This document shows positions 16,184-26,273 of a DNA stretch of 64,000 nt, in pieces. The notes under the pieces are model-generated. The model did not search any database. It worked only from the letters and a program-made list of their open reading frames with translations, and had not been told where the DNA came from. This DNA is from an uncultured Bacteroidales bacterium. GTDB taxonomy: Bacteria; Bacteroidota; Bacteroidia; Bacteroidales; F082. The translations under genes and the position numbers were made by a program. The DNA lies in the NCBI GenBank assembly GCA_947304185.1, contig CAMZAM010000005.1, positions 1 to 64,000 of the forward strand. Direction: 5' to 3'. Within the stretch, counting starts at the first letter, position 1; each line of letters begins with the position of its first letter.

Positions 16184-17683
16184 ATGACAACACTCTCTTC
16201 TGCCGACAAACAGCAACTCGAATCTTTGGGAATTTCAGCGCAACAAGTTGAAAATCAGATAGTTCAGTTTAAAAACGGATTTGCTTTCAGCGACCTCATC
16301 GCACCTGCGACAATCGGGAAAGGCATCGTCCGTTTCAACGAAAATGAGATAAAAGAGCTTGTCAGGCAGTTCGATGAGGACAAACAATACTACGATATAA
16401 TCAAGTTTGTGCCTGCTTCGGGCGCAGCAAGCCGAATGTTCAAGGATCTCTATGCGATGAAGCCCGATGCTGTCGAGACATTCATCAAAGGAATCCATGA
16501 TTTCGCTTTTTTCAATGACCTAAAATGCCAGCTTAAAGCAAAGGGCAAGGACATTGAAGAAATGTTGAAAAACAAAGAGTATCAAGAGATTATCGACACT
16601 CTGCTCAACGCCGACGGCATGAACTACGGCAACCTTCCGAAGGCATTGTTGAAGTTCCACAAATACGGCGATTCAGCTCGTCTCGCAATGGAGGAACATC
16701 TCGTGGAAGCCGCTGAATACAGCAACAACGGCGAGGTGGCAAAGCTGCATTTCACAGTGTCGCAGGAGCATCTCGACATCTTCAAGAAGATTGTGAATTA
16801 TGTCGTGCCGAAATACGAGAAACAGTTCGGCATCAAATACGAAATCAGCTTCTCTGTGCAAAAGCCATCGACCGACACCATAGCCGTCGACATGAACAAC
16901 GAGCCGTTCCGCGACAAGAACGGCAAGCTGGTGTTCCGTCCGGGCGGTCACGGCGCTTTGATACAGAACCTCAACGACTTACACAAAGAAATCATTTTCA
17001 TCAAGAACATCGACAACGTGGTTCCCGACCGTTTCAAGGCGACCACCTATGAATATAAAAAGGTACTCGGCGGCTACCTCTTCCGCCTGCAGCAGCAACA
17101 GTTTGAGTACCTGCAGCTGCTCGACGACGGCGACGTCACCAACGAGGAGCTCGACGAAATCACCGCCTTCGCGAAAGACCAGCTCATGATCGACATCCCT
17201 GATTTCTTCAGCACCTACAACGAAATCGAGAAGGTCGACTTCCTCTACGGCAAGCTCAACCGCCCGATGCGTGTGTGCGGCATGGTAAAAAACGAAGGCG
17301 AGCCTGGCGGAGGTCCTTATTTCACTCGCAACAGCAGCGATGAGATCTCGCTTCAGATTGTGGAGTCGTCGCAAATCGACCACAAAAACGAGAAGCAGGA
17401 GGCGATGTTCCGCTCCTCCACCCACTTCAACCCTGTCGATTTGGTGTGCGCCACCCAGGATTTCAAAGGCAACTCGTTCAACCTCCCGGATTACGTCGAC
17501 CCTGAAACAGGCTTCATCTCGTTGAAGTCGAAAGACGGCAAAGACCTGAAAGCCATGGAACTTCCCGGACTCTGGAACGGTGCCATGGCCGACTGGATCA
17601 CCATCTTCGTCGAAGTCCCGATTCTGACGTTCAACCCGGTGAAAACGGTCAATGACTTATTGAGAGAGACGCATCAAGGATAA
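16184..17683 (+). CDS. DUF4301 family protein
   Basis: A 499-residue cytosolic protein of the Bacteroidota-specific DUF4301 family. Typical segments are KFVPASGAASRMFKDLY (about residues 75-91), NLPKALLKFHKYGD, FRPGGHGALIQNLNDL and MRVCGMVKNEGEPGGGPYF. The phosphate-binding-like PASGAASRMF and RPGGHGAL motifs suggest a nucleotide- or sugar-phosphate-dependent enzyme, but no reaction is established as far as I know. It is monocistronic and shares a bidirectional terminator with the convergent rplT. Confidence 0.88.
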   Translation: MTTLSSADKQQLESLGISAQQVENQIVQFKNGFAFSDLIAPATIGKGIVRFNENEIKELVRQFDEDKQYYDIIKFVPASGAASRMFKDLYAMKPDAVETFIKGIHDFAFFNDLKCQLKAKGKDIEEMLKNKEYQEIIDTLLNADGMNYGNLPKALLKFHKYGDSARLAMEEHLVEAAEYSNNGEVAKLHFTVSQEHLDIFKKIVNYVVPKYEKQFGIKYEISFSVQKPSTDTIAVDMNNEPFRDKNGKLVFRPGGHGALIQNLNDLHKEIIFIKNIDNVVPDRFKATTYEYKKVLGGYLFRLQQQQFEYLQLLDDGDVTNEELDEITAFAKDQLMIDIPDFFSTYNEIEKVDFLYGKLNRPMRVCGMVKNEGEPGGGPYFTRNSSDEISLQIVESSQIDHKNEKQEAMFRSSTHFNPVDLVCATQDFKGNSFNLPDYVDPETGFISLKSKDGKDLKAMELPGLWNGAMADWITIFVEVPILTFNPVKTVNDLLRETHQG

Positions 17684-17684
17684 A

Positions 17685-17716
17685 CAAAAAAGCCCGCCTC
17701 ACGGCGGGCTTTTTTT
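17685..17716. terminator. bidirectional terminator between DUF4301 gene and rplT
   Basis: Perfect 8-bp stem AGCCCGCC-TCAC-GGCGGGCT with an A-run on the left and a T-run on the right, so it can end both convergent transcripts. Confidence 0.92.
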
Positions 17717-17737
17717 ACCACTCATTCTTTGAAAACA

Positions 17738-18082
17738 TTATTTTATTTTTTCAACAATAGCTTTGAAAGCTTCTGGGTTGTTCAAAGCCAGGTCGGCTAA
17801 AACCTTACGGTTAAGGTCGATGTTGGCAGCATGAATCTTACCCATGAATGTACTGTATGTCATACCGTACTCGTGTGCGGCAGCGTTGATACGTACAATC
17901 CAAAGGCTTCTGAAATCACGTTTCTTGGCCTTTCTGTCACGATAGGCGTAGGTCAAACCCTTTTCCCAAGAGTTCTTGGCCACTGTCCAGACGTTCTTAC
18001 GTGCGCTGAACTGTCCCTTCGTCTGTTTTAATACTTTTTTGCGTCTTGCTCTTGAAGCGACTGCATTTACTGATCTTGGCAT
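17738..18082 (-). CDS. rplT: 50S ribosomal protein bL20
   Basis: A 114-residue L20, needed for early 50S assembly. [20 protein letters not shown] at the N-terminus is the extended rRNA-binding tail and [20 protein letters not shown] the conserved core. It is the last gene of thrS-infC-rpmI-rplT. The 86-base gap before it holds a stable hairpin that may mediate L20 autoregulation. Confidence 0.97.
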   Translation of the reverse strand: MPRSVNAVASRARRKKVLKQTKGQFSARKNVWTVAKNSWEKGLTYAYRDRKAKKRDFRSLWIVRINAAAHEYGMTYSTFMGKIHAANIDLNRKVLADLALNNPEAFKAIVEKIK

Positions 18083-18103
18083 AATTTTCTAATTTTTATC
18101 CGC

Positions 18104-18144
18104 TAGAGCGCCCCGCATCTGTCCGGGAACTTTCTTCCGCTCTA
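18104..18144 (-). promoter_or_regulatory. hairpin leader between rpmI and rplT
   Basis: On the minus strand a 7-bp stem TAGAGCG / CGCTCTA encloses a second stem CCCG / CGGG. Position just upstream of rplT suggests an L20-responsive or processing element; it lacks a T-run, so it is not a simple terminator. Confidence 0.4.
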
Positions 18145-18168
18145 ACAAGAGTTAAACAATTTTGTTGA

Positions 18169-18363
18169 TTACATGAGAAGCATTTCTCTTACAGCTGCCA
18201 TGTTGGCCTGCTCCACAATTGTCTGATGACCTAAAGCGCGTTTACGTTTGTTGGTCTTCTTTGTCAAAATGTGGCTGTGATAAGCGTGCTTTCTCTTGAC
18301 TAAACCGGTGCCAGTGATTCTGAAACGTTTCTTGGCAGCGGATTTTGTTTTCATTTTAGGCAT
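18169..18363 (-). CDS. rpmI: 50S ribosomal protein bL35
   Basis: A 64-residue, very basic L35 with the conserved start [20 protein letters not shown] and the internal [20 protein letters not shown]. It lies 38 bases after infC in the conserved translation cluster. Size and sequence are typical. Confidence 0.97.
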   Translation of the reverse strand: MPKMKTKSAAKKRFRITGTGLVKRKHAYHSHILTKKTNKRKRALGHQTIVEQANMAAVREMLLM

Positions 18364-18401
18364 TTTAAAACTATTTTTAAATTTGTGAATGAGTGTCTTT
18401 C

Positions 18402-18965
18402 TTACTTCTTAGGAGCTATTATCATCAACATGCGCTTTCCTTCGAGCTTTGGCAATGACTCAACCTTGCCTACATCCTCCAAAGCCTGAGCGAACTTGAG
18501 CAACACCAGCTCTCCCTGCTCCTTGTAGGCGATGGAACGTCCGTGGAAGAACACATCGACTTTCACCTTAGCACCGTCCTCGAGGAACTTCTTGGCGTGG
18601 TTCAACTTAAACTCGAAGTCGCTGTCGCCAATCTGTGCACCAAGACGTAACTCCTTGATAACCACTTTGGTAGCCTTAGCTTTGATTTCTTTCTGTTTCT
18701 TCTTCTGGTCGAAGAGGAACTTCTTGTAATCCATGATCTTACAGACCGGTGGATTTGCGCTTGGTGAAATCTCCACTAAATCGAGACCTGCCTCGTCAGC
18801 CATTCTGATGGCCTCGCGAATCGAGTGTATCTCGTTGTCACCGGCCTCGCCGACGACTCTCACCATTGGTGCCGTGATCCTGTTATTTATTCTGTGCGGA
18901 TCATCGTTCTGCTTGCTTTTTGGAGGTCTGTTCTGGTTTCCTCCGTTGTTTACTGGAAGTGCTAT
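18402..18965 (-). CDS. infC: translation initiation factor IF-3 with ATA start codon
   Basis: IF-3 binds the 30S subunit and rejects non-canonical starts. The C-terminal domain is clear ([40 protein letters not shown]). The first in-frame ATG (18866) would cut off the family's conserved start RINNRITAP. Reading upstream gives 33 more codons, [17 protein letters not shown] through [19 protein letters not shown], back to ATA at 18963-18965, with AGGAG nine bases upstream and an in-frame TAG just beyond. This gives 187 residues, normal for IF-3. Rare AUU/AUA/AUC starts are the known basis of infC autoregulation. It lies 33 bases after thrS. Confidence 0.9.
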   Translation of the reverse strand: MALPVNNGGNQNRPPKSKQNDDPHRINNRITAPMVRVVGEAGDNEIHSIREAIRMADEAGLDLVEISPSANPPVCKIMDYKKFLFDQKKKQKEIKAKATKVVIKELRLGAQIGDSDFEFKLNHAKKFLEDGAKVKVDVFFHGRSIAYKEQGELVLLKFAQALEDVGKVESLPKLEGKRMLMIIAPKK

Positions 18966-18979
18966 GGTATGTATCTCCT
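18963..18979 (-). promoter_or_regulatory. Shine-Dalgarno and ATA start region of infC
   Basis: AGGAG (18975-18979) stands nine bases before ATA (18963-18965). Strong Shine-Dalgarno sequences are rare in Bacteroidota, so its presence here supports the non-canonical start, which needs extra ribosome recruitment. Confidence 0.75.
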
Positions 18980-18998
18980 ATATTAATTAAACAATATG

Positions 18999-20942
18999 TT
19001 AATATTCAACTTTCTGTTCGTCAGCCACCTGATTTTCAACCATCTTGGCGAAATCAGCAACCGGCATAGAACCGAGGTCGCCTGTACCGCGCTTACGCAC
19101 CGATACCAAGCCCTCGCCTTCTTCCTTCTCGCCCACGATGAGCATGTAAGGAATCTTCTTCAATTCGGCGTCACGGATCTTACGGCCGATCTTCTCACTT
19201 CTGTCGTCGAGCAACACTCTGACTTCAGAATTCTTCAATGTCTCGTATACCTTCTCTGCGTATTCCTGATATTTCTCGCTGATAGGCAGGATGATAGCCT
19301 GGTCAGGAGCGAGCCACAACGGGAAGTCGCCGGCGCAGTGCTCGAGCAACACAGCCACGAAACGTTCCATTGAGCCGAATGGTGCTCTGTGAATCATCAC
19401 AGGACGGTGTTTCTCGTTATCTTTGCCGATATATGTGAGATCGAAACGCTCTGGCAAGTTGTAGTCAACCTGAATGGTACCGAGCTGCCAACGACGGCCG
19501 AGTGCATCTTTCACCATGAAGTCCAACTTCGGACCGTAGAATGCAGCCTCGCCTGTCTCTTCTCTTGCTGGAAGACCTTTCTCAGCGCAAGCTTCCTTGA
19601 TGGCCTGTTCTGCTCTCTCCCAATTTTCGTCTGTACCGACGTATTTGGTAGTATTGTTAGGGTCACGGAGTGAAATCTGTGCCTCGAAGTTTTCGAATTT
19701 CAATGCCTTGAAGATGATCTCGATGATGTTCATCACGCGGAGGAACTCGTCTTTCACCTGGTCAGGACGGCAGAAAATGTGAGCGTCGTCTTGTGTGAAC
19801 GAACGAACACGTGTCAAGCCGTGCAACTCACCGCTCTGCTCGTAACGGTACACTGTTCCGAACTCTGCCAAACGCAGTGGGAGGTCCTTGTAAGAACGTG
19901 GCTGCCATTTGTAAATCATGCAGTGATGAGGGCAGTTCATTGGCTTCAGCAAATAAACCTCGCCTTCCTCAGGTGTGGTGATTGGCTGGAAGCTGTCCTT
20001 ACCGTAGTGATCCCAGTGTCCTGATGTCACGTAAAGATTCTTATTTCCGATATGAGGGGTGATAACCTGCTCATAGCCATAATGTTTCTGAATCTTTGTG
20101 AGATATTCCTGAAGGCGGTTACGCAGAGCTGTACCTCTTGGAAGCCACATCGGGAGACCTTTGCCAACCATGTCGGTGAACATGAAAAGCTCAAGCTCAC
20201 GACCGAGTTTACGGTGGTCGCGTTTCTTAGCTTCCTCAAGAAGAACGAGGTATTCTTCGAGTTCTTTCTGCTTCGGGAATGTAATACCGTAGATACGCGT
20301 GAGCTGCTTGCGAGTCTCGTCGCCACGCCAGTAAGCGCCAGCGATAGATGTCAGCTTCACAGCCTTGATGCATGATGTATCCGGGATATGCGGTCCACGG
20401 CACAAATCAGTGAAAGTTCCTGATTTATAATATGTTATGGTACCGTCTTCAAGCTCGTTGATAAGCTCTACTTTGTACTCATCACCTTTCTCTGTAAAAT
20501 ATTTCAAAGCGTCAGCCTTGCACACGTCAACACGCTCAAATGCCTGTTTTTCCTTGGCGAGCTCGAGCATCTTTTTCTCAATCTTCACGAGGTCATCCTC
20601 TGTCAATGTCATGTCACCAGTGTCGATGTCATAGTAGAAACCGTTCTCGATGGCGGGACCGATGCCGAACTTCACGCCTTTGTACAGCTGCTCGATAGCC
20701 TCTGCCATGAGGTGTGCCGATGAGTGCCAAACTGTAGCTTTTCCTTCTGGATCGTTCCATGTAAACAATTGAATATTAGCGTCTTCGTTAATTGGACGAA
20801 GAGCATCCCACATCTTGTCGTTCACCTTTGCCGACAACACGTTACGAGCCAAGCCTTCGCTAATGCTTTTAGCAATGTCCATTGGCGTTACGCCCGCTTC
20901 AAACTGTCTGACACCACCGTCAGGAAATGTAATATTTATCAT
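18999..20942 (-). CDS. thrS: threonyl-tRNA synthetase
   Basis: A 647-residue class II synthetase. Order: TGS domain ([17 protein letters not shown]), editing domain with [15 protein letters not shown] and the zinc-like motif near [11 protein letters not shown], the class II core with [12 protein letters not shown] and [17 protein letters not shown], motif 2 [25 protein letters not shown], motif 3 [18 protein letters not shown], and the C-terminal anticodon-binding domain. The start was placed at [10 protein letters not shown]; the upstream in-frame extension is AT-rich promoter DNA. A TAATTTTG -7 element lies at 20972-20979. First gene of the thrS-infC-rpmI-rplT unit. Confidence 0.97.
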   Translation of the reverse strand: MINITFPDGGVRQFEAGVTPMDIAKSISEGLARNVLSAKVNDKMWDALRPINEDANIQLFTWNDPEGKATVWHSSAHLMAEAIEQLYKGVKFGIGPAIENGFYYDIDTGDMTLTEDDLVKIEKKMLELAKEKQAFERVDVCKADALKYFTEKGDEYKVELINELEDGTITYYKSGTFTDLCRGPHIPDTSCIKAVKLTSIAGAYWRGDETRKQLTRIYGITFPKQKELEEYLVLLEEAKKRDHRKLGRELELFMFTDMVGKGLPMWLPRGTALRNRLQEYLTKIQKHYGYEQVITPHIGNKNLYVTSGHWDHYGKDSFQPITTPEEGEVYLLKPMNCPHHCMIYKWQPRSYKDLPLRLAEFGTVYRYEQSGELHGLTRVRSFTQDDAHIFCRPDQVKDEFLRVMNIIEIIFKALKFENFEAQISLRDPNNTTKYVGTDENWERAEQAIKEACAEKGLPAREETGEAAFYGPKLDFMVKDALGRRWQLGTIQVDYNLPERFDLTYIGKDNEKHRPVMIHRAPFGSMERFVAVLLEHCAGDFPLWLAPDQAIILPISEKYQEYAEKVYETLKNSEVRVLLDDRSEKIGRKIRDAELKKIPYMLIVGEKEEGEGLVSVRKRGTGDLGSMPVADFAKMVENQVADEQKVEY

Positions 20943-21021
20943 ATCAAAATAATTTTCGCAAAAAAGCGCTGCAAAATTACAAAATTTTTTAACACGAAAT
21001 TCACTGATTATCAATTTTTTT

Positions 21022-22629
21022 TCAATCGATCTTAACCGTCTTCAAATTCAGTAAATTCACGGGGTTCCCGTCAAATCCACTCACCCGTTTGTTGACGAAT
21101 CTCAGCACCTCGTCGTAAAACAGTATCACAACCGGTGCCTCGGTCATCATCAATGAGTCCATTTCGTGATATATTTCGGCTCTGATTTTCAAGTCGTTAG
21201 TGGCAATCGCTTTCGCGTAAAGCTCGTCAAATCTCGGATTTGAATAATGTGTGTAGTTCGGACCTTTCGGAGCGAAGTTTTCGGTCGTGAACAACGAGAG
21301 GTAATTCTCCGCATCAGGATAGTCGGCCACCCACGACGAGCGGAAGAACGGCAGACTGCATTGGGCGCGTTTCTCACGCAAAGCCGCCGGCATCATCTCC
21401 TCCACCTTGCACACCAAACCGACATCGGTCACCGATGACTGCACAAACTTCGCCAAATCGATGTAATCCTTTGTGGTATAAAGCTTTATCTCACTTCCTT
21501 GCAGATGATATTTCTCGATGATCTCGAACGATTTCTGTTGATTGAAGGCGTATCCGATTGTGCCCAAACTGTCATATCCTGGCAATCCCGCTGGGATGAT
21601 TCCGCCATTTCCAGGTGTCCCGATGCCGTTTCTCAAATAACGCAGCATCTTCTCCCTGTCAATGGAATAATTCACCGCCTGACGCAATGCCACAGCACGT
21701 TCTTTATCGTCTCTTTCCTCTTGAGTATCAATGTAAAACGACAAATATTCGGTATTCAGATAAGGCTCGCGAATGAGATAAAATCTGTCCTCATATTTGC
21801 TTCTCAAAAAGCCGTCGCGAGTTAGAAGCTCATCTTTGTAACGCGCATCGACACCCGACATGAAATCGGTCTTTCCTTTCACAAACTCCATGAAAGCGAC
21901 TTGCTTGTCGATGAGAAAACTCACCGAAACAGCATCAAGATATGGCAATCTTTCGCCGCTTTCAAACTCGAAATATTCAAGATTTTTACGCATCACGAGG
22001 CGCACGCCTTCTTTCCAATATTGGAATTTAAACGGTCCGGTTCCCACTGGATGACGACCGAAATTCTCACCGTAATATTCAACCGCTTCATGAGGCACCA
22101 CCGAGGCGTAAGTCATTGATAATATTCCTAAAAACGCAGGGAATGGTTCCTTCAACTCCACTTGAAAAACCGAGTCGTTCAACGCCTTGAAAGCGTATAC
22201 GTTCTCATCCTGTTTCACCTGAGCGAAAATCCACGAGCCAGGCGAGCTTAACTTTCTGTCAGTCAATCGGTTGAATGAATATTCAAAATCTTGAGCCACA
22301 ACTCTCCTATTCTGTCCGTTAAAACAGCTGTCGTTGTGGAAAAACACGTCGTCACGAAGCAAAAAAGTATAGGTTTTGCCGTCTTCGGAGATGTCCCAAC
22401 TCTTCGCCACTGCCGGCACCACGTTCATCTCGTTATCGAAAGCTACAAGACTGTTATACAATTGGTTACAAGCCCAGATATGCGGCTGGTCTTTGGCATA
22501 AATCGGGTCTAAAGTCAAGATTCCCGCTGCCTCGTTGTACTTAAAAATCTTGAGGTTTTCATCGGTCACTTTCTTTCCGCACGACGCGAAAACCAATATC
22601 GTTAATATAAAAATTGCCAGTTTTTTCAT
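21022..22629 (-). CDS. peptide-binding lipoprotein (OppA/SBP_bac_5 family)
   Basis: A 535-residue lipoprotein: the signal [17 protein letters not shown] ends in a lipobox at Cys17. The body is a class C solute-binding protein with [49 protein letters not shown] and [21 protein letters not shown], all typical of oligopeptide or dipeptide receptors. No permease or ATPase genes are adjacent; Bacteroidota often have these proteins as solitary genes. The ATG at 22629 (or 22632) sits directly next to the -7 element of its promoter, so the message may be nearly leaderless. Probable role: peptide capture at the inner membrane. Confidence 0.88.
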   Translation of the reverse strand: MKKLAIFILTILVFASCGKKVTDENLKIFKYNEAAGILTLDPIYAKDQPHIWACNQLYNSLVAFDNEMNVVPAVAKSWDISEDGKTYTFLLRDDVFFHNDSCFNGQNRRVVAQDFEYSFNRLTDRKLSSPGSWIFAQVKQDENVYAFKALNDSVFQVELKEPFPAFLGILSMTYASVVPHEAVEYYGENFGRHPVGTGPFKFQYWKEGVRLVMRKNLEYFEFESGERLPYLDAVSVSFLIDKQVAFMEFVKGKTDFMSGVDARYKDELLTRDGFLRSKYEDRFYLIREPYLNTEYLSFYIDTQEERDDKERAVALRQAVNYSIDREKMLRYLRNGIGTPGNGGIIPAGLPGYDSLGTIGYAFNQQKSFEIIEKYHLQGSEIKLYTTKDYIDLAKFVQSSVTDVGLVCKVEEMMPAALREKRAQCSLPFFRSSWVADYPDAENYLSLFTTENFAPKGPNYTHYSNPRFDELYAKAIATNDLKIRAEIYHEMDSLMMTEAPVVILFYDEVLRFVNKRVSGFDGNPVNLLNLKTVKID

Positions 22630-22630
22630 C

Positions 22631-22667
22631 ATTGCAAAAATATCAAAAAATTCTGTATTTTTGCAAA
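22631..22667. promoter_or_regulatory. interleaved divergent promoter pair
   Basis: Plus strand: ATTG (22631-22634), 21 bases, TATTTTTG (22656-22663). Minus strand: TTTG (22664-22667), 21 bases, TATTTTTG (22635-22642). Each -33 box directly adjoins the opposite -7 box, so the segment is an imperfect palindrome and the two promoters must compete for polymerase. Confidence 0.65.
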
Positions 22668-22680
22668 AATTTTTCAAGAA

Positions 22681-23229
22681 ATGCGCATTAAAGCTATACA
22701 TGTTGACCGCGGCGTCCTCGTCATCACCGATTTCGGTGACCGCACGATGATTATCCCACTGAACAACCGCGACAAACTGCTGAGTTTCATGCGCTCCAAC
22801 GCCAATAACACGCCATTATTCCCGATGGAAGTGATCGACAGTCTCGCAAGAGCTGCATCGCATAAGGTGCAAATCAAGATGGAGGCAAAGAAAATCCTTC
22901 CCGAGTGGCCTTATTTCGTATTAGACGTAAACTTCAGGTATTCAAAGAGTTACGACATCTCTTTTGAGGAGCCGTTTTTCAAGCTCTCCCACCCTCTCGA
23001 CGACGGCACCGACTTCTTCCGTCTCGAATATGAAGAGATCGAGAGCGACTTTACGCCCAACGGCAAATATCGTGGCGCTCACGCCCGCCGCTACCACCTC
23101 GACGAGATAATGGAAAGTCTGGAATATCTTGCAAAAGACACCCCAGACCTTCAAATGATAGCGGTGATTCAAACCACCGCCGGTGAGATTTATACTTCGG
23201 ATGTTTTAAATCCAGTAATTTTCTTGTGA
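22681..23229 (+). CDS. conserved hypothetical protein, cytosolic
   Basis: A 182-residue protein without signal or membrane segments; I do not recognise a named family. It opens MRIKAIHVDRGVLVITDFGD, contains a short basic segment AASHKVQIKMEAKKI and an acidic central part (SHPLDDGTDFFRLEYEEIESDF), and ends with QMIAVIQTTAGEIYTSDVLNP, resembling a small alpha/beta domain. It is divergent from the peptide-binding lipoprotein and convergent with lon, whose 3' end it overlaps by 40 bases (23190-23229). Confidence 0.65.
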   Translation: MRIKAIHVDRGVLVITDFGDRTMIIPLNNRDKLLSFMRSNANNTPLFPMEVIDSLARAASHKVQIKMEAKKILPEWPYFVLDVNFRYSKSYDISFEEPFFKLSHPLDDGTDFFRLEYEEIESDFTPNGKYRGAHARRYHLDEIMESLEYLAKDTPDLQMIAVIQTTAGEIYTSDVLNPVIFL

Positions 23230-25694
23230 GAATCCACCAGGAATTTATTGTAATCCAGTGAGTTAACCTCCTGTTCCTTTTCCAAGGCGAGGTCCAAAAC
23301 CTCGAGCATGTTGTCAACGAAATGGAACTGCAGGCCTTCGACGTATTCCTTCTTGATGTCCATGAAATCGCGTTCGTTGTCACGTGACAAAATGACATCT
23401 GTCACGTTGTTTCTCTTGGCAGCGAGCATCTTCTCCTGGATGCCTCCGACCGGCAACACCCTGCCACGAAGCGTGATTTCGCCTGTCATCGCAAGTTTGT
23501 CCTTCACACGACGCTGCGTCAACGCCGACGTCAACGCTGTCAACATGGTGATACCTGCCGACGGTCCGTCTTTAGGCGTTGCACCCTCTGGTACATGGAT
23601 GTGAACATTCCATTCCTCAAACACTATCGGATTGATTTTCAATTCGTTAGCATGTGCCTTGATAAACTCATAGGCTATCGTAGCCGACTCCTTCATCACG
23701 TCGCCGAGGTTACCTGTCATGTTCAGCGCACCCCTGCCCCTGCTCAAGCTGACTTCTATCGACAGAATCTCGCCGCCGACCGGTGTCCAAGCCAATCCGA
23801 TGGCGACGCCAGGCATAGCATGTTTCACCTCTTCCTCGTCGTGATGCATAGGCACACCAAGGGCTTTCTTCAAGTCATCTTCAGTGACTTTTTTCTCGTA
23901 GTTTCCACCGATGACAATAGACTTTGCCTTTTTACGAATCACATCAGCGATTTTGCGTTCGAGCGAACGGACACCTGCCTCACGGGTGTAGTCGTCAATA
24001 ATTTTATAGATTATCGATTCTGAGAATGTCACATCTTTCGACTTCAAGCCGTGTTCTTTCAGCTGTTTCGGGATGAGATGGCGTTTTGCGATCTCGTATT
24101 TCTCCTCACGCAGATAGCCATTCAGGTCGATGATCTCCATTCTGTCGCGCAATGCCGGATGAATGGTCTGAAGGTTATTCGCCGTTGCGATAAACATCAC
24201 CTTCGAGAGGTCGTAATCCAACTCGATGAAGTTATCGTTGAAGGTGTTATTCTGTTCAGGGTCAAGGATTTCGAGCAAGGCAGCCTGCGGGTCACCGTTG
24301 ATGTTGTTGCCGCTCACCTTGTCAATTTCGTCGAGCACAAAGACTGGATTCGACGACTTCGCCTTTTTCAGATTCTGGATGATTCTGCCAGGCATTGCGC
24401 CGATGTATGTCTTACGGTGTCCACGAAGCTCCGACTCGTCACGAACGCCGCCCAACGACATGCGTATGTATTTGCGTCCCAATGCTTTAGCTATCGACTT
24501 GCCAAGAGATGTCTTACCGACACCAGGAGGTCCGACGAGGCACAAAATCGGGGATTTCATGTCGTTTTTCAGCTTCAAAACAGCCAGATGCTCCACGATT
24601 CTATCCTTGATTTTCTCAAGTCCGAAGTGGTCTTTATCCAGAACTTTCTGGGCGTGTTCGAGGTCGAAATTATCCTTTGTATATTCGTTCCAAGGAAGCT
24701 CAACGAGATATTCCAGATAGTTATGCTGAACGCCGTAATCGGCAGCCTGCGGATTCATTCTCTGAAGCTTCTGGAGCTCTTTTTCAAACACCTCTGCCAC
24801 CTCTTTGCTCCATTTCTTCTTCGCCGCCTTAGCCTTCAGATCCTTGACATCCTGCTCATTAGGCGTGCCGCCGAGCTCTTCCTGAATGGTTCTAAGTTGT
24901 TGATTCAGAAGATATTCGCGCTGCTGTTTGTCGAGGTCGGTTTTCACTTTACTCTGAATCTGCTGTTTCAGGTCGACCATCTGCATCTCTTTGTTAAGAA
25001 GCTTCAGCAACTCATTGGCAAACTTCGTTATCTCGTTGATTTCCAATAACTTCTGACGGTCTTCCATCTTCGCAACTAGGTTACTCGCGATGAAGTTGAC
25101 CATAAACCATGGGCTCTCGATGTTACGGATAGCGAAGGTAGCCTCAAACGGCACCGCTCCTGACTTCTGCACGATCTGCATCGCCATGTCTTTGATGCTC
25201 TGTATCAGAGCCTTGAACTGACGGTCACGTGGCACTGCCGAGCTGTCGCCGTACGGAGTGATTCTGCCTCTCAGATAAGGCTCCGCGGCTGTTATCTCTT
25301 CCAGGCGGAAACGGCGTTTGCCCTGGATGATGACTGTTGTGTTACCATCTGGCATCTCCAGTGTTTTCATTACCTGAGCGATGGTACCTATCTCAAAAAG
25401 GTCGGCCTGCTGCGGATCTTCCACCTTGGCGTCGCGTTGCGTGATGACGCCGATGTCCATACCTTTTTTATATGCGTCCTTCACGAGACGTATTGTCTTG
25501 TTACGGCCCACGGTGATAGGTATGACAACGCCAGGAAACAGCACAGCGTTACGTAATGCCATTATTGGCAGTTCCTCAGGCAGCTGCGCGGCAATCATGC
25601 GTTTCTCGTCTTCAGGCGAAAACAGCGGAATATATTCTGTGTCAGCTTCAATGATGTCGCTGACAATTATTTCGTGGTTGATTTTATTACCCAT
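23190..25694 (-). CDS. lon: ATP-dependent protease Lon (LonA)
   Basis: An 834-residue LonA. The N-terminal substrate-recognition domain begins near ELPIMALRNAVLFPGVVIPI (41-60); the AAA+ module has Walker A GPPGVGKTS (388-396) and Walker B FVLDEIDKVS; the C-terminal serine protease domain has the catalytic serine in PKDGPSAGIT and the catalytic lysine in LPVGGIQEKMLAAKR. It degrades damaged and regulatory proteins in the cytosol. Length fits the phylum (about 800-840). The last 40 bases overlap the convergent 22681 gene. No CIRCE or other heat-shock operator was recognised upstream. Confidence 0.97.
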   Translation of the reverse strand: MGNKINHEIIVSDIIEADTEYIPLFSPEDEKRMIAAQLPEELPIMALRNAVLFPGVVIPITVGRNKTIRLVKDAYKKGMDIGVITQRDAKVEDPQQADLFEIGTIAQVMKTLEMPDGNTTVIIQGKRRFRLEEITAAEPYLRGRITPYGDSSAVPRDRQFKALIQSIKDMAMQIVQKSGAVPFEATFAIRNIESPWFMVNFIASNLVAKMEDRQKLLEINEITKFANELLKLLNKEMQMVDLKQQIQSKVKTDLDKQQREYLLNQQLRTIQEELGGTPNEQDVKDLKAKAAKKKWSKEVAEVFEKELQKLQRMNPQAADYGVQHNYLEYLVELPWNEYTKDNFDLEHAQKVLDKDHFGLEKIKDRIVEHLAVLKLKNDMKSPILCLVGPPGVGKTSLGKSIAKALGRKYIRMSLGGVRDESELRGHRKTYIGAMPGRIIQNLKKAKSSNPVFVLDEIDKVSGNNINGDPQAALLEILDPEQNNTFNDNFIELDYDLSKVMFIATANNLQTIHPALRDRMEIIDLNGYLREEKYEIAKRHLIPKQLKEHGLKSKDVTFSESIIYKIIDDYTREAGVRSLERKIADVIRKKAKSIVIGGNYEKKVTEDDLKKALGVPMHHDEEEVKHAMPGVAIGLAWTPVGGEILSIEVSLSRGRGALNMTGNLGDVMKESATIAYEFIKAHANELKINPIVFEEWNVHIHVPEGATPKDGPSAGITMLTALTSALTQRRVKDKLAMTGEITLRGRVLPVGGIQEKMLAAKRNNVTDVILSRDNERDFMDIKKEYVEGLQFHFVDNMLEVLDLALEKEQEVNSLDYNKFLVDSHKKITGFKTSEV

Positions 25695-25750
25695 AAAAAC
25701 GTTTTTTCAAATACCTTCCATCAAAAATCGTGCCAAGACATTTTGTCATG

Positions 25751-25783
25751 AAAAAGCCCTTGTCATTACTGGCAAGGGCAAAA
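25751..25783 (-). terminator. terminator downstream of rpmE2
   Basis: Stem GCCCTTG / CAAGGGC (25756-25762, 25773-25779); on the minus strand it is followed by CTTTTTC. It separates rpmE2 from lon. Confidence 0.75.
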
Positions 25784-25819
25784 CTTCATTATGAAAAATT
25801 TAACAAACCTATTCTGGGA

Positions 25820-26086
<267 letters not shown>

Positions 26087-26189
26087 TGCTGTATAATTTT
26101 CTCTCAATTCGGGCTGCAAAAATACAACATTTTTTAATACGAAAAATATTTTTTTGAAAATTTTTTGAAAAAATTTATTTTCATCGATT

Positions 26190-26223
26190 TTTGTACACCA
26201 TATTAATTTTATTACTAACTTTG
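26190..26223 (+). promoter_or_regulatory. promoter of the serC-serA-DUF1015 unit
   Basis: TTTG (26190-26193), 22 bases, TAACTTTG (26216-26223), then a leader of about 45 nt to serC. Confidence 0.55.
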
Positions 26224-26273
26224 CATCGCTGAAAAAAGTAGAAAATTCTAATATCAACTTAAAATATAACGTA

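Noticed and set aside
17684-17737. Bacteroidales-1 type RNA downstream of rplT
   Set aside because: The known motif is often found after L20 genes, but only 54 bases containing a terminator separate rplT from the convergent gene.
18402-18866. infC beginning at the first ATG
   Set aside because: It removes the conserved RINNRITAP start of the IF-3 N-terminal domain and has no ribosome-binding site; the ATA start with AGGAG is better supported.
24051-25049. 332-codon open frame on the plus strand
   Set aside because: Antisense to the middle of lon; histidine-, leucine- and valine-rich translation typical of shadow frames.
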